This document shows positions 1-13,300 of a DNA stretch of 31,283 nt, one piece after another. The DNA comes from Didymodactylos carnosus (taxonomy: Eukaryota > Rotifera > Eurotatoria > Philodinida > Philodinidae): NCBI GenBank assembly GCA_905250885.1, contig CAJNOQ010001465.1, positions 1 through 31,283 on the forward strand, read 5' to 3'. Both the position numbers and the translations under genes were made by a program. The notes under the pieces were generated by a model, which was not told the DNA's origin, did not search any database, and saw nothing but the letters and a program-made list of their open reading frames with translations. Position 1 is the first letter of the stretch. Each line of letters begins with the position of its first letter.

Positions 1-303
1 GTTTTAGGTTTTCTCATCGACAGTGAACGTGTTAAAAGAACCATTGTTCACTAGCCGTTTTTATATCGTGAATAAAATGGTCACTTCTCGGTCTTAATAT
101 AGGCCGGTTGGATGATCAGAAAATAGTCATTTAACGGCCGTTTAACTGGCTGCCAAAGAGGCATTAATGTCACCGCTTTCTTCGTCCTGAGAACATAGTA
201 TTTATTTAGTCAATTTCTACAGTTTTAAGAATAATTTTTCTATAATCGAAAGCTAAATTTCTAATAAATTAGCACGTTCACTGTCCACGAGAAAACCTAA
301 AAC
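1..303. mobile_element. MITE-like element with 35-bp terminal inverted repeats
   Basis: The first 35 bases (beginning GTTTTAGGTTTTCTC) are the reverse complement of 269-303 with three mismatches. The 230-bp interior is AT-rich and has no coding potential, so this looks like a non-autonomous DNA transposon (MITE). The left end coincides with the window edge, so the true terminus and any target-site duplication cannot be seen. The superfamily cannot be named from the repeat alone. Confidence 0.7.
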
Positions 304-426
304 ATTACCCATATTTTAGATAATACGTGATAATGCTACTATGAAACTCAAATTGACGGTTTTTCATGTTTTTGGTAAGTTTTGGTAACTTACAAAAGTT
401 CCTTCGGAAACCTTTTAATTTCCCTA

Positions 427-497
427 ATTATATATGATTCATGGACGTATGACGTACATGAACTCCATGGTCAAAAATTAAATGAATCATATATAAT
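427..497. repeat. Perfect 16-bp inverted repeat
   Basis: ATTATATATGATTCAT at 427-442 is repeated as its exact reverse complement at 482-497, with a 39-nt spacer. It could be a cruciform, a hairpin or the ends of a tiny element. No function is implied by the sequence. Confidence 0.7.
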
Positions 498-864
498 ACA
501 TGGACAGTACACGTATTAAAGAATGAATTGAACTGAAATTGATCGGTAGTGTGTAGTATTCGAAAACCAAAATAGAATACTTTTATTTAATCGGTTAGAT
601 TTTAGTGCTTGAAACGTTACAAGATGAATAGATTATTTGACTAAAAGCACTTTGTCACAATGTAGAACACACATTTTCCTTTATTTGTAAAATGTGAAAT
701 TTCACATGTGATATATCAGAGGGGTGTGTCCGCTCCTATACCCATTTGAAAACACTAAAGAAAAAACATCGCTAAATGTTTGTTAATTTATTTGCGATAC
801 CTAGACATGTTGAAGTTTTTTTTCTTCACATTCTTTTCCCATGTAAAAAATTAAACAGGTTCTG

Positions 865-1155
865 CACGTAGTTTTGCATAATTTTTCAAAAGTAACCGAT
901 TGAAAATTATAATACAGGTTAATAGGTTGAAAATTATGCATAATTCACAGGATCCTAGGCATAAAAGAGTAGTATGCGTGGTTATGCATGGGACTTTTTT
1001 TATCCATAGAGAAACCATCCTATGCATAGCTCCTGACTTTCCGTTATCAAAATGCTACCCATCCTATGCATAATGCAATCTATATCATAACGACAATTAC
1101 ACATAATTAAACTGTTTTATTATGCGAAACTATGTGCATAGGACCTATGTAATTT
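865..1155. repeat. Degenerate word block, word TATGCATA
   Basis: Roughly nine close variants of TATGCATA or ATGCATAGGA occur in about 290 bp, irregularly spaced and in no tandem register (for example near 934, 984, 1020, 1066 and 1134). Between them the sequence is ordinary AT-rich DNA. It resembles cryptically simple sequence or a decayed minisatellite. No coding capacity. Confidence 0.45.
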
Positions 1156-1399
1156 TTTATATGGGTTATCACTAGTTTTTATCTGTTAGGTCAATACGAC
1201 TCTCAATACATAATACAGCTGTTTTCGTTGAAAAAAGAGAAATATACTAAAAGAAGGATTATGCGTTATTATTTAAGCTTTACGAATTAATTGTCAATTT
1301 GAATTTTTTACAGAGTTCATCTGAATTTATAAATATTTGGACAGTTTTTCGTATAATTGTCGCTGATAATGAATGAACCACACAAGCCAACACTCTTGC

Positions 1400-1630
1400 C
1401 TAACTCAAGCCGCAATCGTGCTTGTCGCAACATGATCGCGGTAAAGATCACGTCCTAAAAACTACAAAATCTTGATGTCTCACCCATGGCGTGATCCTTA
1501 AACAAGACTCGTGATGCGACTCAGATATTTCTCATTCAAGCAAGAATTTGACATTTCACGCTGCAACTAATGGTTTCGAGGTTCACAATACAAGAATCTT
1601 TCAAAGTCACGGCGTGAATCACGATTTTCG
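1400..1630. repeat. Degenerate word block, word CGTGATC
   Basis: Variants of CGTGAT and its complement ATCACG recur about eight times (for example near 1417, 1435, 1448, 1490, 1510 and 1610-1625), irregularly spaced in both orientations. Local GC content is above the surrounding sequence. The pattern is similar in kind to, but different in word from, the neighbouring blocks. Confidence 0.4.
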
Positions 1631-1780
1631 CTTATTAATGGAGAGGTAAAATAAGATGTGCAAATTGATTCTTGAAAGAAAGCAGGATGGAATCTCTTCA
1701 TTTTAGTTCGGTTTTTTAATTATCTTGTGTCTCTAATTATTTCGTTCTCTAATCTGTGTAGCGAGAGAAAGAGAAATCAC

Positions 1781-1814
1781 ATGTGTGAGTGTGTGTGTGT
1801 ATGTGTGTATATGT
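1781..1814. repeat. GT-rich microsatellite
   Basis: An interrupted (GT)n run of about 34 bp containing GTGTGTGTGT and ATGTGTGTATATG variants. Confidence 0.85.
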
Positions 1815-2187
1815 AGACGTATAGTCTATATTACATATGTTGCACGTGATTATCTTAACGTGTAGACTTATGATCGATAGCAAAATAGATCATTCGTCAT
1901 TCTTTTTATAGCAGAGTGAAGAGCTTTTTACGTGAGTTTCGTTTTATGCAACACTACGTATTCCCAATTTATTATTTAATCAAATAAATTAGTCATAGGT
2001 ACCCACACAGCAATTTCTAAACGAAAGTGAGCAATGTTGAATCCTTTTTTGTTGTGAGGTTAAACCATCTGATTCTCTCTTAAAGTTACTCAAGTGAGTT
2101 CCAGTTACTTGATCTTGCCTCAGTAACGTGGAATATTACAAAAAACAGAACAACTACTTGTAAAAAACGATTTTCAATTAATTACGT

Positions 2188-2470
2188 TGACTGGGTAAAT
2201 TGAGTCCGCTGACTGGGTAAATTGAGTCCGCTGACTGGGTAATTCTGAGTCCAGTGCAGTCCCGGGACTAAAAGAATTTAGTCCACTCCGAGTCCATGAA
2301 AAACAGTTTTTTTAGTCCACACAATACAAAAATAACGTGTTTTTTTATTATTTGTTTCTTGATTCAAGTGAATTCAAAGCTTTTTTTCGAGTCCAGACCA
2401 GCCCATGGTCTTGAAAGTTTGAGTCCAGTCCAGTGAGTCCATGCACCCAAACAATTTTTAGTCCAGTCCA
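2188..2470. repeat. 22-bp tandem repeat passing into an AGTCC word block
   Basis: A 22-bp unit beginning TGACTGGGTAAATTGAGTCC occurs at 2188-2209 and 2210-2231, with a third, diverged copy from 2232. To the right, the word AGTCC recurs irregularly up to 2470; about 13 copies are countable over the whole block. The tandem part may be a recent expansion of one segment of an older degenerate block. No coding potential. Confidence 0.7.
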
Positions 2471-2561
2471 TATGAAGCGCTAGCGCTGACTTAAATGCAC
2501 TATGTTCTCGAAGAAAACACCGAGTAAAACACGATGCATAAAGTCGAGGTGTAGAAACTAT

Positions 2562-2709
2562 GCTCCGTTTGATTCCAGTTAGTTAGCAAAATTTAATAGA
2601 CTAAGCCTTTATTGAAAAGACTAATATTCACTTATGGACACGGAGCCCAAAATATGAGGCGTACGATTATGAACCTAAATTCTGCTAACTAATTGGAATT
2701 CGACGGAGC
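2562..2709. repeat. Imperfect inverted repeat, 34-bp arms
   Basis: The arm 2562-2595 (starting GCTCCGT, containing TTAGTTAGCA) pairs with 2676-2709, with about five mismatches around an 80-nt spacer. The size and structure suit a short MITE or foldback remnant. No target duplication was recognised. Confidence 0.55.
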
Positions 2710-3236
2710 GGGAACGGAATAACGTGAGAATGTCGGTGTGAAAATAGCGATTTATGCTGTGCGAATTTGCGAGAAAGGCATGATTGCGATATGACATCCG
2801 CCATTTCTGTTCGACAACAGCACAAGAATAGCGAATAAATTCTTATCGGACCATGGCAATCACAAATTCAGCGCGATCATTCTCGGATCACAAGACCGCG
2901 GTCCCTCGCATAAGATTCATATTTCGTGATCGAATTACGCTTGCTTGTCGCGACTCGCGGCGCGGCAGACGCATGAAAGTTGACTTGGGTAGAGGCTTGA
3001 GGCTCGATACCCGTAATTATCGTTGCATTTGGCCATTACTCTGGGGGGAAACCATTATGATGAGAATATAGAGAATTATTATCACTTTCTCTCTTTTCGT
3101 TTCACATGAATGAACTGGTCGCGTATATATGGCAAGGGGATTATTCTCGAGTCTTCTCTATGAGATTTATACATATCCAATCAACTATTTGATATCGACG
3201 GGGTATTATGGTCTTTTGCGTTCTTTTTCAATGGAA

Positions 3237-3244
<8 letters not shown>

Positions 3245-3279
<35 letters not shown>
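3245..3279. repeat. GA microsatellite
   Basis: An uninterrupted (GA)n run of about 16 units preceded by a poly-A stretch. Confidence 0.95.
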
Positions 3280-3282
<3 letters not shown>

Positions 3283-3681
3283 GTGATCAAAGTTATGTAT
3301 ATGCAATAAAATTCAAAAAAACAAAACATTTTTCGTTCTCTTTAATAAAAATTTAAAATGTTAAAGCAGCTGAAACTGTTCACATGAATATGCCTGCATA
3401 CAGGTTGGACGAAGAGACCTTTCATCTTTTTTTATTATATACTCCTGTATATATGCGCAAATAGTTTATAGTTTACATCACTATTTTTAGAAATGAATAT
3501 TGACATTTCGACATTTTTTCTCTATTTTGAGTGTTATCTTATTGGAACCATAAAAAATTACTCATTATTTGTTTTTTCTAATCTTCTAGAAAGTCGGGGT
3601 TTTTTAATATTTTAGTATAAATATACTTGGTTTTCAGTTGTTAAGATCTAGTTACATCCTCGGACAAAGAGCCGGAAATTA

Positions 3682-3852
3682 ATGGTTAAATCTTTAGCTC
3701 GACCAAGTCAACCTGATACTTATCGAATTACGATCGATTATAAACGACAACGCATTAAATCATCACATCGCGATCCACGTCTGGATCCATTTTGGTCTTC
3801 TGCTTGGTACGGGACATCGGATAATTATCAATATAGAACAAAAAATTTATAA
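3682..3852 (+). CDS. Small ORF of 56 codons upstream of the aminotransferase
   Basis: ATG to TAA in one exon, encoding a basic 56-residue product with no signal peptide, membrane segment or domain I recognise. Its C-terminal half is rich in Trp, Tyr, Arg and Asp (containing DPRLDPFWSSAWYGTS). A good splice acceptor (TTTTCAG, ending 3637) lies 44 nt before the ATG, suggesting that the ORF sits at the start of a mature transcript. Its stop is only 47 nt before the ATG of the aminotransferase, so the two may be a dicistronic or operon-like pair, or this may be an upstream ORF that dampens translation of the enzyme. It could also be a chance frame, since 56 codons is short. Codon use resembles the neighbouring genes. 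Confidence 0.4.
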   Translation: MVKSLARPSQPDTYRITIDYKRQRIKSSHRDPRLDPFWSSAWYGTSDNYQYRTKNL

Positions 3853-3899
3853 TTACTATACCATCTGGACAGTATATTTAATTGAATTGTTGTACAAGA

Positions 3900-6247
<2,348 letters not shown>

Positions 6248-6492
6248 ATCAGAAGAAAAGACTTCCTTTTTTTTGCTTGAACTATTAGATAGCTTTCTAT
6301 CGCTATGATTATAGTTCTTATTAGATTTTAAGAGCAATTTTGTATTTTTTAACATGGTTTATTGGATTGTAGTATGTTAAAACACGGTGGATTGTTAAAT
6401 GTAACTTTCATTGCAATGTAACATCTACTCTTAGCTTGGCCGATTAGTTGTATTACTATAATCAATTGTAAATATTTAAATTATAATCTGGA

Positions 6493-6498
6493 AATAAA
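6493..6498 (+). terminator. Poly(A) signal of the aminotransferase gene
   Basis: AATAAA lies 246 nt after the stop codon, in an AT-rich 3' UTR. It is the first canonical hexamer downstream of the stop that I noted. Confidence 0.55.
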
Positions 6499-6584
6499 TA
6501 TTCAAAAAATTGGAAGAAAATGAAATATGTTACATGAGCAACATGCAAAAAACAAAGAAATCAAATAAATTATAACAGGTATAA

Positions 6585-6742
6585 GAGAAACGATCTCGAC
6601 GAGACGAGACAGAACGAAACATCTTAGAAAAAACTTTTACTAAACGAGGCGAGACGAAATAGCTTTTAAAACCTCCTTCGATACGAAATGAAAAAATGTT
6701 ACGAGACAAGACGGTCGAAAACTCCGTTTCGTCCACCTCTGA
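6585..6742. repeat. Degenerate word block, word GAGACGA/GAAAC
   Basis: GAGACGAGAC, GGCGAGACGAAAT, CGATACGAAATG and TTACGAGACAAGACGG are variants of one purine-rich word repeated irregularly over 160 bp. The right edge reads GTTTCGTCCACCTCTG; read on the minus strand the block begins CAGAGGTGGACGAAAC, similar to the edges of other word blocks in the window. Confidence 0.5.
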
Positions 6743-6920
6743 TTTACATAGCAGATTCCGCAGAACATAACAACTCTGCAAAAAGAAAATGTAAACGCTA
6801 TAAATGCACTGTGAATACTTCTAGAAACTTCAATTCTTTTTTATATTGTTTCCTATTCCTATTCATTTCAAATTAAATGGTATATCACTGTTTTTCGAAT
6901 AAGATGTGAACGGAAGCCGA

Positions 6921-7293
6921 GTCCGAGTTTTGTCGTTTGATAGCCCAGATTGGGGCATATGATAACGGGAAAAGACTCAAAACCCTTCACGAAAGCTTTT
7001 GATGGAAAATCAGATGGGTATTCCAAAAATTGCCAAGGAAAATATTATCGTTTTCTTTCTTTCACGGATAGATTGCCTGAAGTATTCTCTAAAGAAAAGT
7101 ACATGGCCTCTTCATTTGTTATGGCTTTCTATAGGTTTTGTTGTGGGATTTCTTCTATTGATCTATCCAACTTTTGAAACATCCATTTGGTTTTTCAAAG
7201 CTTCCCTCAAAACCAATCTTTAAAGGATTTTGAAAGTCTTTTTCCGTAAAATCATGTGCCTTGAAATTAACTGCTGAACGGCGAACCTCGGAC
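6921..7293. mobile_element. Degenerate foldback (long inverted repeat) element
   Basis: The left arm from 6921 (GTCCGAG...GGCATATGATAAC...AAAGACTC...GAAAGCTTTTGATGG) aligns with the reverse complement of the right arm ending at 7293 (GTCCGAGG...GGCACATGATTT...AAAGACTTTC...GAAGCTTTGAAAAACC) over about 120 bp per arm, with many substitutions and small gaps. The open frames inside (6950-7177 and 6999-7223) are a by-product of the repeat. It is probably an old non-autonomous DNA transposon. The end points are approximate. Confidence 0.5.
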
Positions 7294-7662
7294 TAGTTTC
7301 GTTCGTTCAGAACACTTAAAAAACTGATATATTTTTTAATTCGAGATAGATAAGATGAATCAGCTTTTCATATGACGGGTAAGTTTTACTTCATAGCAAA
7401 AAAAAAGATAAGTTCCTCCAGTTTATTTGAAATTATGAAATTATATTCTGCTGTCTTAGTTATCAAATTACTTAAAAATTTTTGTCCTTAACATAAAATA
7501 AAGATAAAAATATACGATTTATCAAATTTGCAGTTGAACTTCATTAAAAATTTCTTTGCAACAAGCGACATAGCAATACTTCTCACAGTATATACTGAAC
7601 CGTTTATGCTATGAAAGCAGTACCAAACTGTACACCGCTGCCGCAAAAACTAGAACATGAAT

Positions 7663-7876
7663 CAGAGATGCCCAGCTCCAGCAGGAGTTTGAGTTGGCAA
7701 TTTAGGAGTTGACCAGATTTTCGATGGAGTTATGTAAAATTTATTGAAGTTAGACTGTGTATTTGAACAGTATCAACGCCAATACAAATAAAAATGCAGC
7801 AGTTGTACCTACAGAGTTGTACCAAGAATTACGGTGGTTACTAACGGGGTTGAAGTCGGAGTTGCCTGTATCTGAC
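7663..7876. repeat. Degenerate word block, word GGAGTTG
   Basis: CAGGAGTTTGAGTTGG, TTAGGAGTTGACC, GATGGAGTTATG, CAGAGTTGTACC, GGGTTGAAG and GTCGGAGTTGCC are spaced over 210 bp. On the plus strand it starts CAGAGATGCCCAGCTCC, an edge resembling those of the blocks near 6742 and 28845. No coding potential. Confidence 0.5.
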
Positions 7877-7931
7877 ATGAATTAGTTCTTAATAATCAAA
7901 TAGTGAAGTCAAAATAACAATAAAAACAAGA

Positions 7932-8012
7932 ATTCAATTAAATATATAATCTTTGACTTAACGCAATCAAGTATCCAAGTTATAATCATCAGTTTTATAT
8001 ATTTAATTGAAT
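7932..8012. repeat. Perfect 18-bp inverted repeat
   Basis: ATTCAATTAAATATATAA at 7932-7949 is exactly complementary to 7995-8012, with a 45-nt spacer. It could be a hairpin or the remnant ends of a small element. The extreme AT content makes chance formation more likely than for a mixed sequence. Confidence 0.6.
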
Positions 8013-8307
8013 GCTTGCTAATATACACTATACTAAAATCTATTCTAGTTCGAAACTTCGATCCTTCCTTCTACGAGTTATTTTTTCTCTTCTGTATTTA
8101 ACTTATTAAACTTAGAGATTGTGCAATTTTATTCTGTTCCTTTTTTTTCTGTCTTTTGTCATTCTTAACACAAAAATATCTCTATAGAACAAAATCCCAA
8201 ATACGAATGTGAACTTTTTGCTCGATATGACTGTATATAAACTGATAAATACGAGAGGAAAATATATTTATTAATGGCACATTCTCTGAAGACATAGATA
8301 TTCCATT

Positions 8308-8381
8308 AAGTTTGTCTAGTGAGTTTCAAAAATGAAATTTTAACTGGAATTTGGTCAAATTTCAAACATTAGACAAAACTT
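8308..8381. repeat. Imperfect inverted repeat, about 23-bp arms
   Basis: The 8308-8330 arm (AAGTTTGTCTAGTGAGTTTC...) pairs with 8359-8381 (...AACATTAGACAAAACTT), with single-base gaps and one substitution. It is a predicted hairpin of no known role. Confidence 0.45.
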
Positions 8382-9689
8382 GTTTTAGCTTTTTCTGATA
8401 GTTCTTAAACCTTAGCTTATCCTGTTAGAGTTTAGATGGGCGTTAAAAATGTGAATGCTCATTCGAAGTCGAATTTTTCGAGTAAAGCGGTATCAGTGGT
8501 AAAAATTCAGAAAACCCCACCGGTATATGGAACTGTCAGTTTTATTTAAGACTCTAGCTATAAGTATCGGTTTACCATTAAATGAAAAATATAAAAGCAA
8601 TTCTAACAGACTAAATTCGACTATTTTGATTCGTTCTAGTGTTACTACGCTGTCTTTAAAGAACGTTAAAACTGGGTTTTTGAAAAATCTTTATAAATAA
8701 ACAAGATTTTAAAATTATTTCGAATACATCACAAGAATATCATTCCATTTACCTAGAAACTCAAAATGTCAATGTCGTCTACTCACAATTTAAAAAATTC
8801 AACTCACTTCACGTTGATACTACCGATCAGAAGATATAAAACAGTTTTACCGTATGTGCAACCCTCGCAACTCAGAAACGTTTCATTTTGAAGGGGAAAG
8901 TCTCTTCTATTCGAATCCGTTGTCAAAAAATCGTTCTCGTCTGTGTCTTTGCTTCTGTGCTTAAAAAACGGTATTGGTTCGATGTTTTCAAGCCACTTTG
9001 GCTTGATCAATAAGGTTTAATTCTAAATTCAAATCTAGCTCATTTTTCAAACCTTTACCAAAACATACTCTATGTGTCTATGTAAGTCTCAAGTCAAACT
9101 AAAATTGTTTTAGTACAAAAATAAATAGAACTCGATATTGTTCCTATAATTATGTTCAGCCAAAAATCGTCTGTTTTTGATAAAACTATATTTTTCTCAA
9201 ACTTATCAGTCGCATTGAGCAAATTTAATTTTATATTCGGATAGAACGCATTCGAATCCATAGAGTCACATAGACTCTTCCTTATTCAAGCCTGTCAGAG
9301 GAACGAAGACAAGTAGATTTGAATCCCTATCCCTATAATTATGACCAGTACTATAGGCAAATACAGCGTATTTTAAATAGATTTTCATTATATTTCTCAA
9401 GTTTTTTTAGAAAACCTATATTGTCACAAGATTCAGCGTGGTCAGTGATCTAGATTTTCACTTTTTTAAAGTTTCAAATGATTTTATACTATTTGTGAAA
9501 ATTGATACTACATTTAAACAACAACAAAGAAAAAAATCAGAGTTCTTATTTTCAAGAAGACACCTGAGCCTATTATAAAATGTTTTTAGCTTTGTGAACA
9601 CTTAATCATTATTTTCTTGTAAGTTAAGATAGATGGCTGGACAGATCATGACAGCTAATAAGAAAAGTTTTGATAAAGAAAAAACAATT

Positions 9690-9822
9690 TTCGCCGCCGA
9701 TTTCGAAATTTTTCAGTCTTGTGCCACTCGCCGCCGTCGAACGGAAAAGTTTGCGCCGCCGCCGAAGGGTGAAAAAAATTTTGTGATTAGCTGTCGCTGA
9801 ACATCTTTCACCGGCGCACATA
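9690..9822. repeat. GC-rich word block, word CGCCGCCG
   Basis: TCGCCGCCGATTTCG, CTCGCCGCCGTCG, GCGCCGCCGCCGAAGG and ACCGGCGCAC stand out sharply from an AT-rich surround. The word is different from the other blocks, but the scale (about 130 bp) and irregular spacing are the same. Confidence 0.5.
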
Positions 9823-10315
9823 TCTACTAATATATATTGCCATCAGTACCGTTTAATAACGAATCTATTTTGAGGATGGCACTGTATCTACTATTTAAAC
9901 TTATAAAAGAAGATAGTGTTAGAAAAATTCTAAATGACTGATATTTTATCAGTTGCTTTTCTGTTCGTTTTTTTTCACTATTCATTTGTCTATCATTCTC
10001 TTTAGAAAAATGTGATTAATATGAAGTTGAAGTTTACTTTCGAACCTAAACTTCTGATACAAGATGCTCGATACTTGCTCGAAAACTTTAAAAAAATGGA
10101 CATAAACTGATCCTTCTAGTGTACACACTCTACTTTATTCCATTCGTAGATCTTTCTTCTTATAAGTGGCACTGACCACGAGTTTTAAGTCGCAAATTTT
10201 CTTTCCATTTTTAAACAAACGAATTAATAAAAAGTTTTCTAAAACACAATTTTTAGAAGATAGCTAATATCATTATATTATTTTGAAAAAAATTATATAC
10301 AATTTTTCTGCGTCA

Positions 10316-10321
10316 TTTATT
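10316..10321 (-). terminator. Poly(A) signal of the ICE1-like gene
   Basis: AATAAA read on the minus strand, 49 nt beyond the TAG stop of the ICE1-like gene. The position is typical for a short 3' UTR. Confidence 0.55.
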
Positions 10322-10369
10322 CATATTTCTTTCATGACTATAAAAAATTATCAAAATAAATCAATAAAT

Positions 10370-13300
10370 CTATTTCTTTAACAACCAATTTAATTCTACC
10401 AACGTTTGTTTTACATAAAACTGTCTAGTATGTTCATTGTCACTGTTACTAGTTGTTAGCTTTTCAGAATATGACAATAATACATGATTTAGTTCATAAT
10501 GAAATTTTTCATCACTTAAAAACTGTTGATTATCTTTAAACACTCTTAAAATATGTTGAATCGAAATACAGATGATAGATAAATGTTCAATATCTAACAA
10601 TTGAGATTGATTGAAAAATGGTAATAAAATATTTTGAAACAGATCATTTTTACACCATATCCAACCTTCCCATAGAGATATTGATATTAGACTATGAAGA
10701 AAATCGTTTACATTTGGATGATTTGTTTGATGTTGTTTTGTAATTAATGAATGTTTATCAGTGGTACGAAGTAAATACTCAAATAGAAAGTCAGAGATAT
10801 AAGAATTGGTAGTCTGTTGTTGATGTTTATTTTCGTCTGTCCACATATTTAACGATCCTAATAAACGCAAAGAATCACATGATTTGATAAAATATTGTTT
10901 GTGTAATAAATGTAAACATGTACGATGCAACATTATGTTGTATGTTGCTGTTTGATGTTGTTCATCGATTAAAGATGGAAAAATATATGACAAAATACAA
11001 AATACGATTGAAAATAGATCATTCACCGGATAAATCGTATGAATATATATAATGTCAAATAATTTTGGATAAAGAACATTTGAACAATTGAAACATTGAC
11101 AGAATATGAAAATTAAACGACTAAAACGAAAAAGAAACGCAACGTTGTTTAATCAATAAAAAAAAGAGAAGAAATAAAAGAAGAGAAACATCTTTTGTCA
11201 AATTACGTGATCACATGTAAAAGCTCTTGAATTATCGATGAAGATCATTAAAAAGCGATTTGTCCGATACCGTACAATGCTTCCTAATAGTTCTCCTTCT
11301 GATCTGGAAGATTCAATATCAAAGAAAAACTGAATAGAGTTCTAACGTGGTAGATGACGGCTGGCGCATAAAGAATGACACTCTCAGTATTTATGCCATA
11401 CCTCTTTTAATTCTCGTGGTCCAAGGCGGAACTTTTTCAAAAGGTTCGCCTTTTAATTCACTACAAAACCATAGTCAAATATGTGTTATAGGGCCAAATG
11501 TAAAAAAGTTATTACAGAAATACTGAAAACGTACAACAACACCGAGTTTTAGACAGAGCGTCCAAATTGATTTTCGATTTATTGCTAATGGTAAAACACT
11601 TGTTTAAACCCTTCAAAATATCATTTCTTGTAGAATCAAGTATGCTCTTTCTAATAGAGTGCAAGAGAGCATTTCAGGTTTAAAAATATCAGCAGGAAAT
11701 CAAGTTTTCAGCCAAAAAGTCCATAACCGCTTATTTGGTCTTAATGCCTACACCCCTTCGAGAGGAAGAGATATATATGCAAAATCAAGTTAGGCTTCCA
11801 TAGTATGGCTCACTAGCTTCCAAACAAAAAAATTTGTCGAAAATAAATAATTTTTGGCTGAGTTATATAAACTTTTCGACAACAGCTAAAACTATGGAAG
11901 GAAACGTAGTTTTTTCGAAAATCTGAAAAAAATAAAAAAGCTTTCGTACACTAGGATTTTGTTGTGAACATTTTGGAATAAAGTAGAAAGATAGAGTTTT
12001 TCAAGTTCTACAAAACGGCTTACTTGATTTTTTTAAACTTCAACGTGGGAACTCATAAATACAAAACTAATTTTTGTACCTGAAAGTCGGTGGTGTTGTA
12101 CATTTTCAGTATAACTAATAACTATTTTACTTTTGATCCTATAACACATATCTGATTATGGTTTTGTAGTGAATTAAAAGGCGAATCTTTTGAAAAAAAT
12201 TCCGTCTTGGATGATGAGAACTGAAAGAGGTATGGCATAAATACTGACAGGGTCATTCTTTATGCGTCATCCATTATCAGTCAAACAACAGCACGACTTA
12301 GTCGTATAATTGAAGATATCAAAAAAACATCATTAATTACCATAAAATTATTAATTCCGTTGATCGTATTGCAGTATTGAAGCGAATGTCCGACTCGAAG
12401 CTGGTATTTATCAATTGAAACAAATATTGTTCAAATAGATTGGAAGACGAATAGTACGTTATTGTTAAATATTTTAACAATGAGATAATACGTTGTTCAC
12501 AATCATGTAATTTTGTTAAATACATAGTGTTACTAACTATTGATAATTGGACTTCGAATAAACAATCGAGAATACTCTTATATATTTTAGTTATAAATAT
12601 TTCATCATTGTTTTTACAATAATTATTTTTCATTGTTTTGATAAATGTTTTTAGTTGATCTGTTAAATCTATTTTACCGATCAAGTAAGAATGCAAGGAT
12701 AATTCATCAACATATACAGTAGATGGTGACGATAATGGATCAACAATTGTGGGAATTATTGGAGGAATTGGCTATAAGAAAAAGAAAAAAAAATTGAGAA
12801 TTATTCTGATTCTCGACTATATACAAATTTAATCGAACGGTGGCATGAGAAAAAAAGTACTTTAATAACATACTGTGGGTATAGAGGTTTTAATCGATTT
12901 TCTTGTGAAATGAATCTTCGGCGATGTAACAGTAACATCGCTTATTGTTTTTGTTGTTTTTTGACGTTTTTGTTTCGGTACTTGCTGTTCATCATACATG
13001 ATTTCTGTTGATATTCTACGTTTTCTTTCCTGAAATTTTGCTGAATTATTTTCTAATGATTGTTTTGGTTTGACAGGTTGAACTTTTATTGAATTTGTTT
13101 TCACTATTGAAGATGGAACATTACATCGTGTTATACATTGACGAATACTGTTTAGTGAACGTTTTTGTAAACAGTTCTTCGACGATGTTATGAATGTTGA
13201 AGCTTGTCGTTGTATTTGTAAACGTGTTGCAGGTGGCTTATGAGAAGAAATCTTTTTAACAATATCTGATGTTGTTGATTTCGGTTGATGTGGATTTGTT

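Larger units (their letters stand above)
304..3637. other. Non-coding region, repeat-rich
   Basis: No exon chain or recognisable protein was found on either strand. The stretch contains short inverted repeats, GT and GA microsatellites and several patches in which one short word recurs in degenerate form (listed separately). Short open frames here, such as 2853-3071, have no domain, no splice partners and odd composition, and are treated as chance. A promoter for the downstream genes may lie in the right part, but no clear core element was seen. Confidence 0.6.
6248..10315. other. Intergenic region without recognisable genes
   Basis: About 4 kb between the convergent 3' ends of the aminotransferase (+) and the ICE1-like gene (-). 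It holds a foldback element, three word blocks and two small inverted repeats (listed separately). Open frames of 60-90 codons occur on both strands (for example 8804-9010 on the minus strand), but none joins to others through splice sites or shows a domain. Confidence 0.6.

Noticed and set aside
2853..3071. 72-codon open frame
   Set aside because: Arg-rich product from a GC-richer patch with recurring GCGAT words; no domain, acceptor or conserved context.
6950..7223. Two overlapping open frames of about 75 codons
   Set aside because: They lie entirely inside the inverted repeat at 6921-7293 and arise from its two arms.
8804..9010. 68-codon minus-strand open frame
   Set aside because: No recognisable domain, no splice partners on either side, and composition like the surrounding non-coding DNA.
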